From positions 1 through 64,000 of the forward strand of contig NZ_LKEU01000044.1 of the NCBI RefSeq assembly GCF_001766835.1: 64,000 nucleotides of DNA, in the 5' to 3' direction. The notes below the pieces were generated by a model. The model did no database searches, was not told where the DNA came from, and saw only the letters and a program-made list of their open reading frames with translations. This document shows positions 24,731-33,582 of this stretch, one piece after another. The stretch's first letter is position 1. Each line of letters begins with the position of its first letter. A program made the position numbers and the translations under genes. Origin of the DNA: Acetobacterium wieringae. Its GTDB lineage: Bacteria > Bacillota > Clostridia > Eubacteriales > Eubacteriaceae.

Positions 24731-26632
24731 ATCGGGTAGGAGGCTGACCATTAATTGATCAACCGACCTCCCACACCACCGTACGTACCGTTCGGTATAC
24801 GGCGGTTCCAAAGTTTACACGGTTACTTGCAGATAATAATCATAAAAGTTGGGATATCTTGCCCGCTTCAAGCGGTCATTAGAAAGGGTTCTCAGTAAGA
24901 TTGGGCTATGGGCGGTTCGCCAATAGCCTTTTCTTGTGTTTGCCCACATCCAGGCCCGTTCTTCATCCAGTCCCAATTTCTTGAGATTGATAAATCGGGT
25001 TTTCACTTTCTTCCATCGTTTCCAGACAACCATCCGGATCCGGCTTCTCATCCATTCATCCAGCGGTTTGAGTATATTTTTCATATCCGCCAGCTTGAAA
25101 TAATTGACCCAGCCCCGCACGATTTGCAGCAGTCTTTCTTTTCGTCTCTGAATTCCCATCCCATTACTGCGTCCGGTAATCTGTCGGATTTTATCCTTCA
25201 GCTTCCGTATGCTCTGGGGGTGAACTCGCAACCTGCCCTGTCCCCAGTAGATATAGAATCCATAACCGAGGAATTTCACTTTTGTGACGTTGGCCACCTT
25301 TGTTTTCTCCCGATTTATTCGAAGAAACAGTTTCCCTTCGATAAACGGTGCGATGTTCTTAAGGGTTCGTTCAGCGGCTCTCCGGCTTTTGCTGAAGATC
25401 ATCAGATCATCGGCGTATCGGATAAAACGGTGTCCCCGGCGTTCCAGTTCCTTGTCACATTCATTGAGCATGATATTTCCAAGAATTGGGCTGAGTGGGC
25501 CGCCCTGAGGCACGCCTTGCTCACTTCGCTCGAACACACCGCCTGACATCACGCCAGCGTTTAAATATTTGTGGATCAGGGAGATGCCCGTCCATCTTTG
25601 ATGGTTTCAGACAGCATCTGAATGAGTCGACTGTGATTGACGGTATCAAAGTACCGCTCCAGATCCATATCCACAACATATTTATATCCGTCGGTGATAT
25701 TTTTCTGGCATTGTTTTAGGGCACCCTGAGCACTTCGCCCCGGTCTGAATCCATAACTGTTGTCTGAAAATTGTTGCTCGAATATCGGCGTCAATACCTG
25801 GCTGATCGCCTGTTGAATCAGTCGATCCACCACAGTTGGAATTCCCAATTTTCGTGTTTTCCCGTTGTCTTTGGGTATTTCTACCCGTCTGACGGGTTGT
25901 GGTTTATATTTACCACTTCGGATGGCTTCAATGAGTTCATTCCGGTTTTCTTTCAGGTAGGGCAGAAATTCATCCACCTGCATCCCGTCAATTCCACCTG
26001 CACCCCTGTTTTTCTTCACCTGCTTATAGGCCAGATTCAGATTATCACGGGTTAGAATTTCCTCCAGCAGTCCATCCGTCTGCTCATTTGTGTTGGTGAT
26101 TTCGGTTTTAATTATCTTTGGTGACGCACACACGTCTGCATATTCTTTCTGTTCCGCAGATACCTTTTGCAGATCGCCTTCATTTTGAAGTTTTCTGTGT
26201 TTTATTTTATCACTATCAGTAATCTTCATTGATCTTCACCTCCTCTGGTTCAGCCCTTCCTTCGACTTCTAGATTGTCTCCGTACTATGGCTTCGGCTGA
26301 TTTCTCACGATAAATCTTATTTCAACCGTGTTTCATACTCTGTTTCCACACGTCCGTGAGATCTCCCCGGGTAAGAACGCAATCTTTCCTTCCATCTATC
26401 TGCCACATTTACACCATCAACTTCCGGGTAGTTTTAGGGCTTTGGTTTGCTTAGCAACCTTACCCAGTTGATAATGCCTGATGTGATTTCTGTTCGTCAG
26501 ACCGGAAGTTTGCCGCCGGCTTCCTTCAGATTCCCCGTCGCCGGGGACACCCTTGCCTTAAGCTATTCACTTGGCACTACCTACCCGTGCTCGGGACTTT
26601 CACCCGTTAGATTGCGCCCATGCCGGGCGCAC
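24731..26632 (-). mobile_element. Group II intron, probably class IIC
   Basis: On the minus strand the 5' end reads GTGCGCCCGGCATGGGCGC (from 26632). The 3' end shows a domain V-like stem (ACCGCCGTATACCGAACGG then TACGTACGGTGGTGT), a domain VI stem and the terminal CCTACCCGAT at 24731. It lies immediately 3' of a rho-independent terminator hairpin (26636-26675), the characteristic insertion site of group IIC introns. The 1.9-kb length is normal. The encoded reverse transcriptase is frameshifted. Confidence 0.85.
24815..26229 (-). pseudogene. ltrA: Group II intron reverse transcriptase/maturase, frameshifted
   Basis: The first part (26229-25576) carries the RT fingers and palm: NRGAGGIDGMQVDEF, YRPQPVRR-like and NSYGFRPGRSAQGAL. 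The second part (from ~25570 to 24815) is in another frame and carries QGGPLSPILGNIML, the catalytic RYADDLMIF and the maturase domain. At about 25590 the sequence GACGGGCATCTCC gives DGRASP-stop; one extra T (DGRVISLIHKYLN) would restore the frame, so a 1-bp deletion is likely. There is no HNH endonuclease domain, as usual for class C. The intron may still splice if maturase is supplied in trans. Confidence 0.88.
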
Positions 26633-26635
26633 TAA

Positions 26636-26675
26636 AAAAAGCTTGTAATGACAGTGAAGTCATTACAAGCTTTTT
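26636..26675 (-). terminator. Rho-independent terminator of the sigma-54 activator gene
   Basis: AAAAAGCTTGTAATGAC pairs perfectly with GTCATTACAAGCTTTTT around a 6-base loop (17-bp stem), followed by T residues on the minus strand. It lies 25 bp after the activator stop and immediately before the intron 5' end. Confidence 0.9.
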
Positions 26676-26699
26676 ATGAGAATATCCCAATATTCGAGT

Positions 26700-28154
26700 T
26701 TATTTATTAATAGGGTGTTTTTTCAAACGACGAAATAATGTGCTTCTCGAAATACCTAGTATTTCTGCCGCTATTGTACGGTTTCCACCGGCCTCTACTA
26801 ACGCCGTAAGAATCTTATCGGACTCGATTTGGTTATATTTATCTATAACTGTATTTTCTTCCCATATCGCCTCATGATCTTGACGAGTGCCGATTGTAGT
26901 GTCTGCTACTAAAAAGTCTTCACCTTGAAGTAGTCTATTAACCATTTGTGCGTTAATAAGGTTCTCTTCTGATAACACTACCAGCTTCTCTACTAAATTA
27001 CGTAGTTCTCTTACATTTCCAGGCCATGCATATTCTCTAAACAAATGATATGCATCTTCAGCAACTCTGTGATGACTACAATAAATCTTATTCAGTAGTG
27101 AAACGAAATGATTAACCAATGGAATAATATCGTCTTTCCGTTCTCGTAGCGGAGGAATATTAAGAAAAATGACTCCAATACGGTAAAGCAGATCCTCTCT
27201 GAAGCTATTATCCTTCACCATTTGTTTAAGATTCTTGTTAGTCGCTGCAATAAAGCGAACATCAAGCTCAATCGTTTTTGTGCCACCTACTCGCGTAAAC
27301 TTGCGGTTTTCCAAGACACGAAGAAGTTTTACCTGCAGATCAAGCGATATATCTCCAATCTCATCCAAAAAAACCGTGCCACCATTAGCACTTTCTAACA
27401 AACCTTCATGTCCTGAACTTAGTGCTCCAGTAAAGGCGCCTTTTTCATAACCGAATAACTCCGACTCCATTAAGGCGGGTGACATTTGGGGTATGCAAAC
27501 AGCAACAAATGGCTTTTCACGACGATCACTGTTTTCATGAATGACCTTTGCAATTATTTCCTTACCTACACCTGATTCTCCTGTAATCACCACACTAGCA
27601 TTTGTTGGGGCAATTTTTACCGCATTTTTAACAATTTTACTCATACTTTTGTCTGCAAAAACATGAATGTTATCATTTTTAATAAGGTAATTATATAGCT
27701 GCTTATTTTCTTGCTTATAATATTCCAAATGGAGCCGCATTTTATCAATTTCTTTTAAAAGTTCATGAGGTAGCACACTATATGTTACTACATATTCTAA
27801 TTCACCCTTAAAATCTTTTATAATTTTACTCTCGGAATACACCCATTGGTCATCGATCGCATGAAAAAACTCTTTTGCGTCAGTTCCTTCAGAAAATGCT
27901 CTTTCACTGGCTGATGATTCATATAATTTTTCCTGGATTAACTCTGTAGAACCTTTGCCCTCAACATCAGCGGGTTTTAGCTTTAGACCTTTCAAAAATT
28001 CTTCACTAACAAAAACAAACTTTTTATCCGGTCCACGGACTGAGATAGATATCATCTCAGAAAGACTTTCCACCAACATGCGATTAAACTGCTCAGAATC
28101 TCTATCACCAATATTATAATAGTTCATGTGATCACCGAGTAGAATACCCGACAT
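26700..28154 (-). CDS. Sigma-54-dependent transcriptional activator (PAS-AAA+-Fis), 484 aa
   Basis: Residues ~20-135 form a PAS-type sensor (SISVRGPDKKFVFVSEEFL). Residues ~155-390 are the AAA+ domain: Walker A GESGVGKEIIAK, sigma-54 contact loop GAFTGA, Walker B-type FLDEIGD and the arginine-finger region LREDLLYRIGVIFLNIPPLR. The C-terminal Fis HTH reads GNRTIAAEILGISRSTLFRRL. An AGGAGG site precedes the ATG closely. It is the obvious activator for the sigma-54 promoters at 17084 and 24471. Its ligand, presumably a pathway intermediate, is unknown. Confidence 0.93.
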   Translation of the reverse strand: MSGILLGDHMNYYNIGDRDSEQFNRMLVESLSEMISISVRGPDKKFVFVSEEFLKGLKLKPADVEGKGSTELIQEKLYESSASERAFSEGTDAKEFFHAIDDQWVYSESKIIKDFKGELEYVVTYSVLPHELLKEIDKMRLHLEYYKQENKQLYNYLIKNDNIHVFADKSMSKIVKNAVKIAPTNASVVITGESGVGKEIIAKVIHENSDRREKPFVAVCIPQMSPALMESELFGYEKGAFTGALSSGHEGLLESANGGTVFLDEIGDISLDLQVKLLRVLENRKFTRVGGTKTIELDVRFIAATNKNLKQMVKDNSFREDLLYRIGVIFLNIPPLRERKDDIIPLVNHFVSLLNKIYCSHHRVAEDAYHLFREYAWPGNVRELRNLVEKLVVLSEENLINAQMVNRLLQGEDFLVADTTIGTRQDHEAIWEENTVIDKYNQIESDKILTALVEAGGNRTIAAEILGISRSTLFRRLKKHPINK

Positions 28155-28404
28155 TCCCCTCCTTTTGTTCTAAACCTAACTGTTTGCTTTTATTAATTTT
28201 ATTATTCAGTCAAAGCCTTAAAAAGTGAAATTAAAGTCAAACCGTCGTATCTAATAAAGGGCAAAGGCTTTAATTTAACCTCTTGCCCCGTTGTTGTATA
28301 ATCAGGTTAATAAAAACGGTGCTGAAAATTAACGACACATTTTGTTGTTTCAAATATCTGATTTTAAATTTGAATGAATAACCAGGTGAGTGGCTCAGTT
28401 AGCA

Positions 28405-29739
28405 TTATTCAAAAACTGGATGCGGTATCTTTTCCACATCAAAGGTTTCATTTCGATACTCTTCATTATAGTAAGGAAACGGTGCAACCGTTGCGCGTAT
28501 CTCAAGCTGTGATGTTTCTGCGGTACCCCAAATCACTATCAGTTCCTTGCCTTCAATTGCATAATCCTTCTCAACAAAAGCCAAAGAAATCATTTTTTGA
28601 TGATAATAGTCATTTGTTCTTCCTGCGGTCATACCTACCATATTTCCGTTATTTAAAACCTTGCTGATCACAAAAGGTGCTTCCCCGCCATCACCGACAC
28701 GCGTAATCTCTTCAGCAGTTGCTTGCTTTGTTCCATTAAACTGCGTTGCAAAAACTTTCCCAATATCTTCAGAATTCCATTCCAGTGTCACACATTTTTT
28801 AGGCGGATTTTTAGCAATTTCCTGAAGCGCTGTTTTCCCAATGAATTCATGATCATAGTTAATTAAATATTCCCAAGCCACATCAAACGGCGTTACAAAG
28901 GCATTTTCAGAGTTGTCGCTTGCACTTCCAAAGAATGGATATTGTTTGTGACCTTCAAAAATATATGGACACGTCTCAATATATTTCAACAATTGTTCGC
29001 CGCTGGAACGCCAAGGATACCAAAAATGAATCCATTGATTGGGATAACCACCCTGGGTATGGCTTCTACAATAATTACTGACGCCTTGGCGCTTTAAACC
29101 AAATTCTGCTCCGGCTGCTACTACTGCATCATAAACAGCATCAGCATGATCAGTGCTGCCATGAATTTCGTAAGCCAGCGCACCAGACATCCCAAGTCTC
29201 ACTATTGTTACGTCAGTACCTGCGATTTTTATATTTTTTCTTCCTGCAAATTTTATGTCATGTAAATCAGTTTGTGAAGCTTTCTCCATAATTTGCAATG
29301 ATTTTGGGCCGTCAATCTGGTAAAAATACTCGTCAAAAACCCAATTTCCAGTCACATTCATACCTAATGTATCGACATAAAATGATACAATCGGAGCCAG
29401 CCAATAGGTTCTAAAGGTATCTTCTCCAGTTCGGATTATTAAACCGTCTGCCAACAGCTGACCTCTATCATTACACATTAAGGCGTGTCTTGACCCACCG
29501 ATTTTTAGTTTTTCGAAATCCCGGTTAACGCAGACATAGTTGAGTAACTTAACGGCATCCGGCCCAGAAATATCATACACCGGCGAACAATTTAAAAAGC
29601 AACCAAACCACGCTGATTCTCGACAGGCGAGCATTTCATCCTCACTGGATGTGAATGCATAGGGATAAATCCCGCCATCTTTTCCCCAATTAATCAATAC
29701 GGGGCAATCTTTATTTACTGCACTGTCAATTGTAAACAT
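28405..29739 (-). CDS. GcvT/LigM-like tetrahydrofolate-dependent demethylase, 444 aa (copy 2)
   Basis: A close paralogue of the 13296-14630 product with the same length and motifs (GPDAVKLLNYVCVNRD, QIDGPKSLQIMEKASQTDLH, VRLGMSGALAYEIHG, YCRSHTQGGYPNQWIHFWYP). ATG 29739 follows AGGAGG by seven bases. Its promoter region is shared with the divergent LysR gene, whereas copy 1 lies behind a sigma-54 promoter, so the copies are probably induced by different signals. Substitutions such as FGLKRQGVSNYCRSH versus FGIKQQGTNTYCRNH could reflect different substrates. Confidence 0.78.
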   Translation of the reverse strand: MFTIDSAVNKDCPVLINWGKDGGIYPYAFTSSEDEMLACRESAWFGCFLNCSPVYDISGPDAVKLLNYVCVNRDFEKLKIGGSRHALMCNDRGQLLADGLIIRTGEDTFRTYWLAPIVSFYVDTLGMNVTGNWVFDEYFYQIDGPKSLQIMEKASQTDLHDIKFAGRKNIKIAGTDVTIVRLGMSGALAYEIHGSTDHADAVYDAVVAAGAEFGLKRQGVSNYCRSHTQGGYPNQWIHFWYPWRSSGEQLLKYIETCPYIFEGHKQYPFFGSASDNSENAFVTPFDVAWEYLINYDHEFIGKTALQEIAKNPPKKCVTLEWNSEDIGKVFATQFNGTKQATAEEITRVGDGGEAPFVISKVLNNGNMVGMTAGRTNDYYHQKMISLAFVEKDYAIEGKELIVIWGTAETSQLEIRATVAPFPYYNEEYRNETFDVEKIPHPVFE

Positions 29740-29839
29740 CGCACTTCCTCCTAAAATTGTTTTTATCAAAGTAATTACCTTTTATGCTTTCATTATAGTG
29801 CTTTTTTTAATTCTTGAGAAATGCCAATATTAACGGGAT

Positions 29840-29858
29840 TTATGTCAATAAAGCATAA
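29840..29858. promoter_or_regulatory. LysR-type regulator binding box
   Basis: TTATG-N9-CATAA is a perfect T-N11-A type dyad, 60 bp ahead of the LysR start and between the divergent genes. TTTATGCTTT (29781-29790) and its inverse AAAGCATAAA (29850-29859) make a second dyad 59 bp apart, as expected for recognition and activation half-sites. Confidence 0.65.
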
Positions 29859-29917
29859 ATAACTTGCCAGTGCACTTTTTTACTGATATATTCAAAATAA
29901 AAACTGGAGGTACCACT

Positions 29918-30823
29918 TTGAAACTGCACTATATTGAAGAGTATCTAAAACTGGCTGAGACGCTTAATTTTTCAAAGACAGCTGAAATAATGTATATTAC
30001 CCAACCTGTTCTTAGTCGACACATTGCAATCGTTGAAGCAGAAATGGGAGCCAAACTTTTGCAGCGCAATACCAGACATGTCGTACTCACTGAAGCAGGA
30101 AAAGTGGCATATGAAAATTTTACTGCTATGCTTACGCAATACCATATTGCACTTGAACAGATAAAACTTCTCACCTCCGGTCAATTAGGGAGCCTTAAAA
30201 TCAGTAGTCCCTACTACTACACATCTGATTTTACCGAACCAATCGTCGAACGTTTCTCTTTGGCTTATCCAAAATGTGATGTGCAAATATTATCCTGTCA
30301 ACCGATTGAAGGTCTTAAAAGTCTGCTGACGGGAAACAGCGATCTTTTTCTCACAACTAACACTGGTTTGACGGCGAATAGCGAACTTCGGCAAATACCT
30401 TTTGCTTCTGAAATACTCGCTGTTTTACTTCCTTCTATGCATCCACTTGCCAATCAGTCATTCATTAATCCGACAGATTTAGTCAACGAAACCTTTATTT
30501 TTTTAGACAACAACGCCGGATATCGAGATTTCAATGCTGAAATTCTCTCAATCTTTGTTCGTTTCGGCATTTCGCCAAAAAAGACTATTTTCACACAACA
30601 AGTCGATACACTGGGTCTTGCTATCCGTAAAACTGGAGGCATCAGCATTATGCCATATAGTGTACGTCATATGGATAGAGATTATATTAAAACTATTCCG
30701 CTTATAGGGCATGAATTTATCGTGAAAATGTGCTTATATTACCGCTATGACAACTCAAACCCTCTTATTCATAACTTTATCCAAACCGCAATAAAAACTT
30801 TTCAAAACAAGGAAGAATCGTGA
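29918..30823 (+). CDS. LysR-family transcriptional regulator, 301 aa
   Basis: The start is TTG at 29918, chosen because GGAGG is 7 bases upstream and the HTH begins here (KLHYIEEYLKLAETLNFSKT, then YITQPVLSRHIAIVEAEMGA). Residues ~90-295 form the periplasmic-binding-protein-like effector domain. It is divergent from demethylase copy 2 across a LysR box, so it probably controls that gene and itself. The inducer is not predictable. Confidence 0.92.
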   Translation: MKLHYIEEYLKLAETLNFSKTAEIMYITQPVLSRHIAIVEAEMGAKLLQRNTRHVVLTEAGKVAYENFTAMLTQYHIALEQIKLLTSGQLGSLKISSPYYYTSDFTEPIVERFSLAYPKCDVQILSCQPIEGLKSLLTGNSDLFLTTNTGLTANSELRQIPFASEILAVLLPSMHPLANQSFINPTDLVNETFIFLDNNAGYRDFNAEILSIFVRFGISPKKTIFTQQVDTLGLAIRKTGGISIMPYSVRHMDRDYIKTIPLIGHEFIVKMCLYYRYDNSNPLIHNFIQTAIKTFQNKEES

Positions 30824-31152
30824 GCCAAAAGAGCATCAATTTGGCGAAAAATTCAAAAGTTATCCATACAATCCTTTTTAATACAACTTATTATTTTAAG
30901 CCATTGTTACACAAAAATTATATGACTTTCCTTGCATAAAAGGTTATTAATGCCTATAATTTTTACATTTCATCACATAATAAGTGGTTTACTGTTTCGC
31001 GCGCTTTGCGTACGAAACAGACTCAAGTCTATAAGGAAAAAGACCCGGCAAAACCAGATCTTCCTCAGTATTTATCGCAATCTCTAAGTTGATTGGAGTT
31101 TCGCCAATCGTTCTTTGTTTTTCAAGCAATTAATCATTCGCTTCGTATGAAC
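30824..31152. other. 329-bp gap with one hairpin
   Basis: No gene is visible. CTGTTTCG (30992-30999) pairs with CGAAACAG (31013-31020) over a 13-base loop; no T-tract follows on the plus strand. The rest is plain AT-rich intergenic sequence after the LysR gene. Confidence 0.4.
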
Positions 31153-31393
31153 TTACTTTTCTTTGACCGGAAAAGTCAATGAAACATTAATCCATCCTAA
31201 CACCCAGCCAAATAACCCCATTATTATAACCCATATCAGACTTGTGAAAATAACCCAGTATGGGTTTTCAATTGGTCCGACCTTAGTGTAGTAACCGGCC
31301 GTAAAATATACCCCCAAAAATAAGCTGAGACCGTTAAATACAGCTAAACCATGCTGGGACTTTATCCATCCAGTAACAAAGCAAAAACATAAA
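31153..31393 (-). pseudogene. Membrane protein C-terminal fragment, cut by IS insertion
   Basis: The reading frame 31410-31153 encodes two or three membrane helices (GLAVFNGLSLFLGVYFTAG; YWVIFTSLIWVIIMGLFGW) and a VKEK tail. Its first six codons lie inside the terminal inverted repeat of the IS that starts at 31394. It therefore appears to be the 3' end of a longer gene, with the true start lost. Family not recognised. Confidence 0.55.
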
Positions 31394-33025
31394 TAGGGCT
31401 TACTGAACAAATCAAAAATCGCTTAAATGCTGACTTTGAGGCATATTTTTAGTATAATAAGTGCAAAGATAATTACTTTTTTACCATAAAACCCTTGCAG
31501 ATGGAGGTGCCTTATGTATATCAGAAAGACGGACCAAATCAAGTTTTCGGATGATTTCTTTCTTCCTTTCGGAGGAAAACTTAACAAAGACAACCGCTGG
31601 GTCAAACTGGCGGAGATGATTCCGTGGTCTGATTTTGAGGATGCCTACGCCAGGAACTTTAAATCTTCAACGAGAGGCGAAGAAGCGTTCTCAGTCCGGG
31701 TTGCTCTGGGAACACTGATTTTGCAGACCCGTTTAAAACTGGTTGATGCTGAAGTGCCGTTACAGGTGATGGAAAATCCCTATCTCCAGTATTTTCTGGG
31801 CTTTGACGGTTTTGAAGATACCCGCCCGCCATTTGATGCATCACTGATCACTCACTTCAGAAAACGCTTTACGCCAGATATTCTCATGGAGATCAACAAC
31901 ATGATCGCCATGAAGGAGTTTGAAGCTGTAGAAGACAAAGGCGAGGATGATGATCATCACGATGCCCCCGGCCCATCAGAACCATCCGATGAAGGAAGTC
32001 AAATCAGCTTTTCTAATATCCCGAAGAAAGGTAAACTGATTCTTGATGCAACCTGTGCGCCAGGTGATATCCGCTTTCCCACCGATTTGCGTCTTCTCAA
32101 TGAGGCACGTGAAAAACTTGAAATGATGATTGACGTTCTGCATACGCCGGATATCGCTCTTGTTGCCAAACCCCGAACTTACCGCAATAGGGCCCGAAAA
32201 AACTATCTGTCCATCGAAAAGCAGCGCAAAAAGCGCAGCAAAACAGTCCGTAAAGCAATTCGAAAACAGCTGGGGTATGTGAAACGGGATCTGGAATACG
32301 TCGAGACTTACCTGAAAGACGCTGCCAGAGCCGAACTTCTGACAAAACGCCAGCACAGCGAACTCGAGACCATCCGAAAGCTTTATGAGCAACAGAACAC
32401 CATGTATGAGACGAAAACGCACTCTGTCCCAAACCGGATTGTGAGCATCTCACAACCTCACATCCGGCCAATTTTCAGAGGAAAAGCCGGCTCAGACGTT
32501 GAGTTCGGGTGTAAAGTAATGACAAGCGTTGTTGACGGCTATACCTTCATTGAGAAGCTTGACTTTGAGAGTTTCAATGAAGGAACTTTATTGCAGGAAG
32601 CGGTTTTATAATACCTGATGCGCTTTGGCTGTTATCCGGAGGCGGTGTTGGCAGATTCAATCTTTCGTAACCGTGAGAACCTGGCCTGGCTGAAGCTTCG
32701 GGGCATTCGAATCAGTGGCCCGAAGCTGGGGCGCAAACCGAAAGTGGTATCTTCTGAAGTTAAGCAAGTGGAACGTGCCGATAATGGCGAGCGCAACGCA
32801 ATCGAAGGCTCTTATGGTGTCACTAAACGAAAATATGGCTTTGGCCTCGTCAGAACTAAACTTGAGAACACAACCAAAAGCGCCATTATTTTACAGTTTC
32901 TGGTAATGAATCTGGACCGGAGGATGCGGTTCTTTTTGTCTCAATTTTGGATTCGTTTCATCGACTTAATGCAAGCTGTAAATTTGGTTGCTGGTTATGG
33001 ATTTCAATCCGTTCAGTAAACCCTA
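31394..33025 (+). mobile_element. IS1182/IS5-group insertion sequence
   Basis: Imperfect terminal inverted repeats of about 24 bp bound the element: TAGGGCTTACTGAACAAATC at 31394 and, on the minus strand, TAGGGTTTACTGAACGGATT from 33025. Between them lies one transposase frame interrupted by a stop. No clear target duplication is visible at the flanks (ATAAA left, CTTAA right). Confidence 0.75.
31514..33019 (+). pseudogene. IS1182-type transposase with internal stop codon
   Basis: The N-terminal part (31514-32608) has the DUF772-like start (FGGKLNKDNRWVKLAEMIPW) and the first catalytic Asp region KLILDATCAPGDIRFPTD. In-frame TAA at 32609-32611 (after LLQEAVL) interrupts it. The same frame continues with YLMRFGCYPEAVLADSIFRN and EGSYGVTKRKYGFG to 33019. 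One base change (for example CAA to TAA) explains the break, so the element is probably immobile unless the stop is read through. GGAGGT precedes the ATG. Confidence 0.85.
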
Positions 33026-33047
33026 CTTAAATCTCATGGCCCAGTCG

Positions 33048-33570
33048 TCAGGCTTCTTCAAAAAAACCTTGATGAGCCGCATTGGGCGTGCCTGGACACG
33101 AAATGTAAACCATATAGCGGCCATTTCCTGCATACTGATCAATGCAGCGTTTAGCTTCAGCTGCTCCCTTTTCGTAAGTAATATCCGTTGAAAAAATTGG
33201 TGACTGGGAGTCAGCCCCACCGTGAATAACAAACTCCGGATATTTCTGCTGGATGGCTCGAAAATTATTGGAAGGCTGAGCTGGGAAGAAACTCTGGATT
33301 CCAATCTCAACAAAATCATCAACCAGAAGATCCCATTTTTCACAAATATGTTGTTTTGCAATCATTCCGTTATCTTTGATCGCCTGAATAATTCTGGCAT
33401 GATGTTCTTTAAACAGTTCTCGGTAGGTATTAGGTGAGATCATCGGACTGATGACTGAAGCAATATCATCCATGTAGGTAAAAACATCAGGCATAAACTG
33501 AGCAGCTTGTGCTATTATGCGGTATTTAGAGATTTTGCGTAATGCCTTCACTATTAATTGGTTTAAAACG
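33048..33570 (-). pseudogene. Uroporphyrinogen decarboxylase-family (MtaA-like) methyltransferase, 3' fragment
   Basis: The readable part starts near SVLNQLIVKALRKISKYR and covers the C-terminal half of a UroD-type barrel: YMDDIASVISPMISPNTYRE, the metal-site region AKQHICEKWDLL and HGGADSQSPIF. In acetogens such proteins transfer methyl groups between corrinoid proteins and coenzymes. The N-terminal half is missing at the recombinase-gene border (33583), so the prophage is inserted in this gene. A TGA after GFFEEA is followed in frame by RLGHEI, suggesting a further nonsense change near the IS. Confidence 0.8.
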
Positions 33571-33582
33571 CTTGCCTTGCAA

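Noticed and set aside
24908..25546. 212-codon plus-strand open frame
   Set aside because: It is antisense to the intron reverse transcriptase, which has clear RT motifs; the plus-strand translation has none.
24815..26229. Diversity-generating retroelement
   Set aside because: The RT has the maturase domain and intron RNA ends; no template/variable repeat pair or accessory gene is near, and the phage fibres lie 13 kb away.
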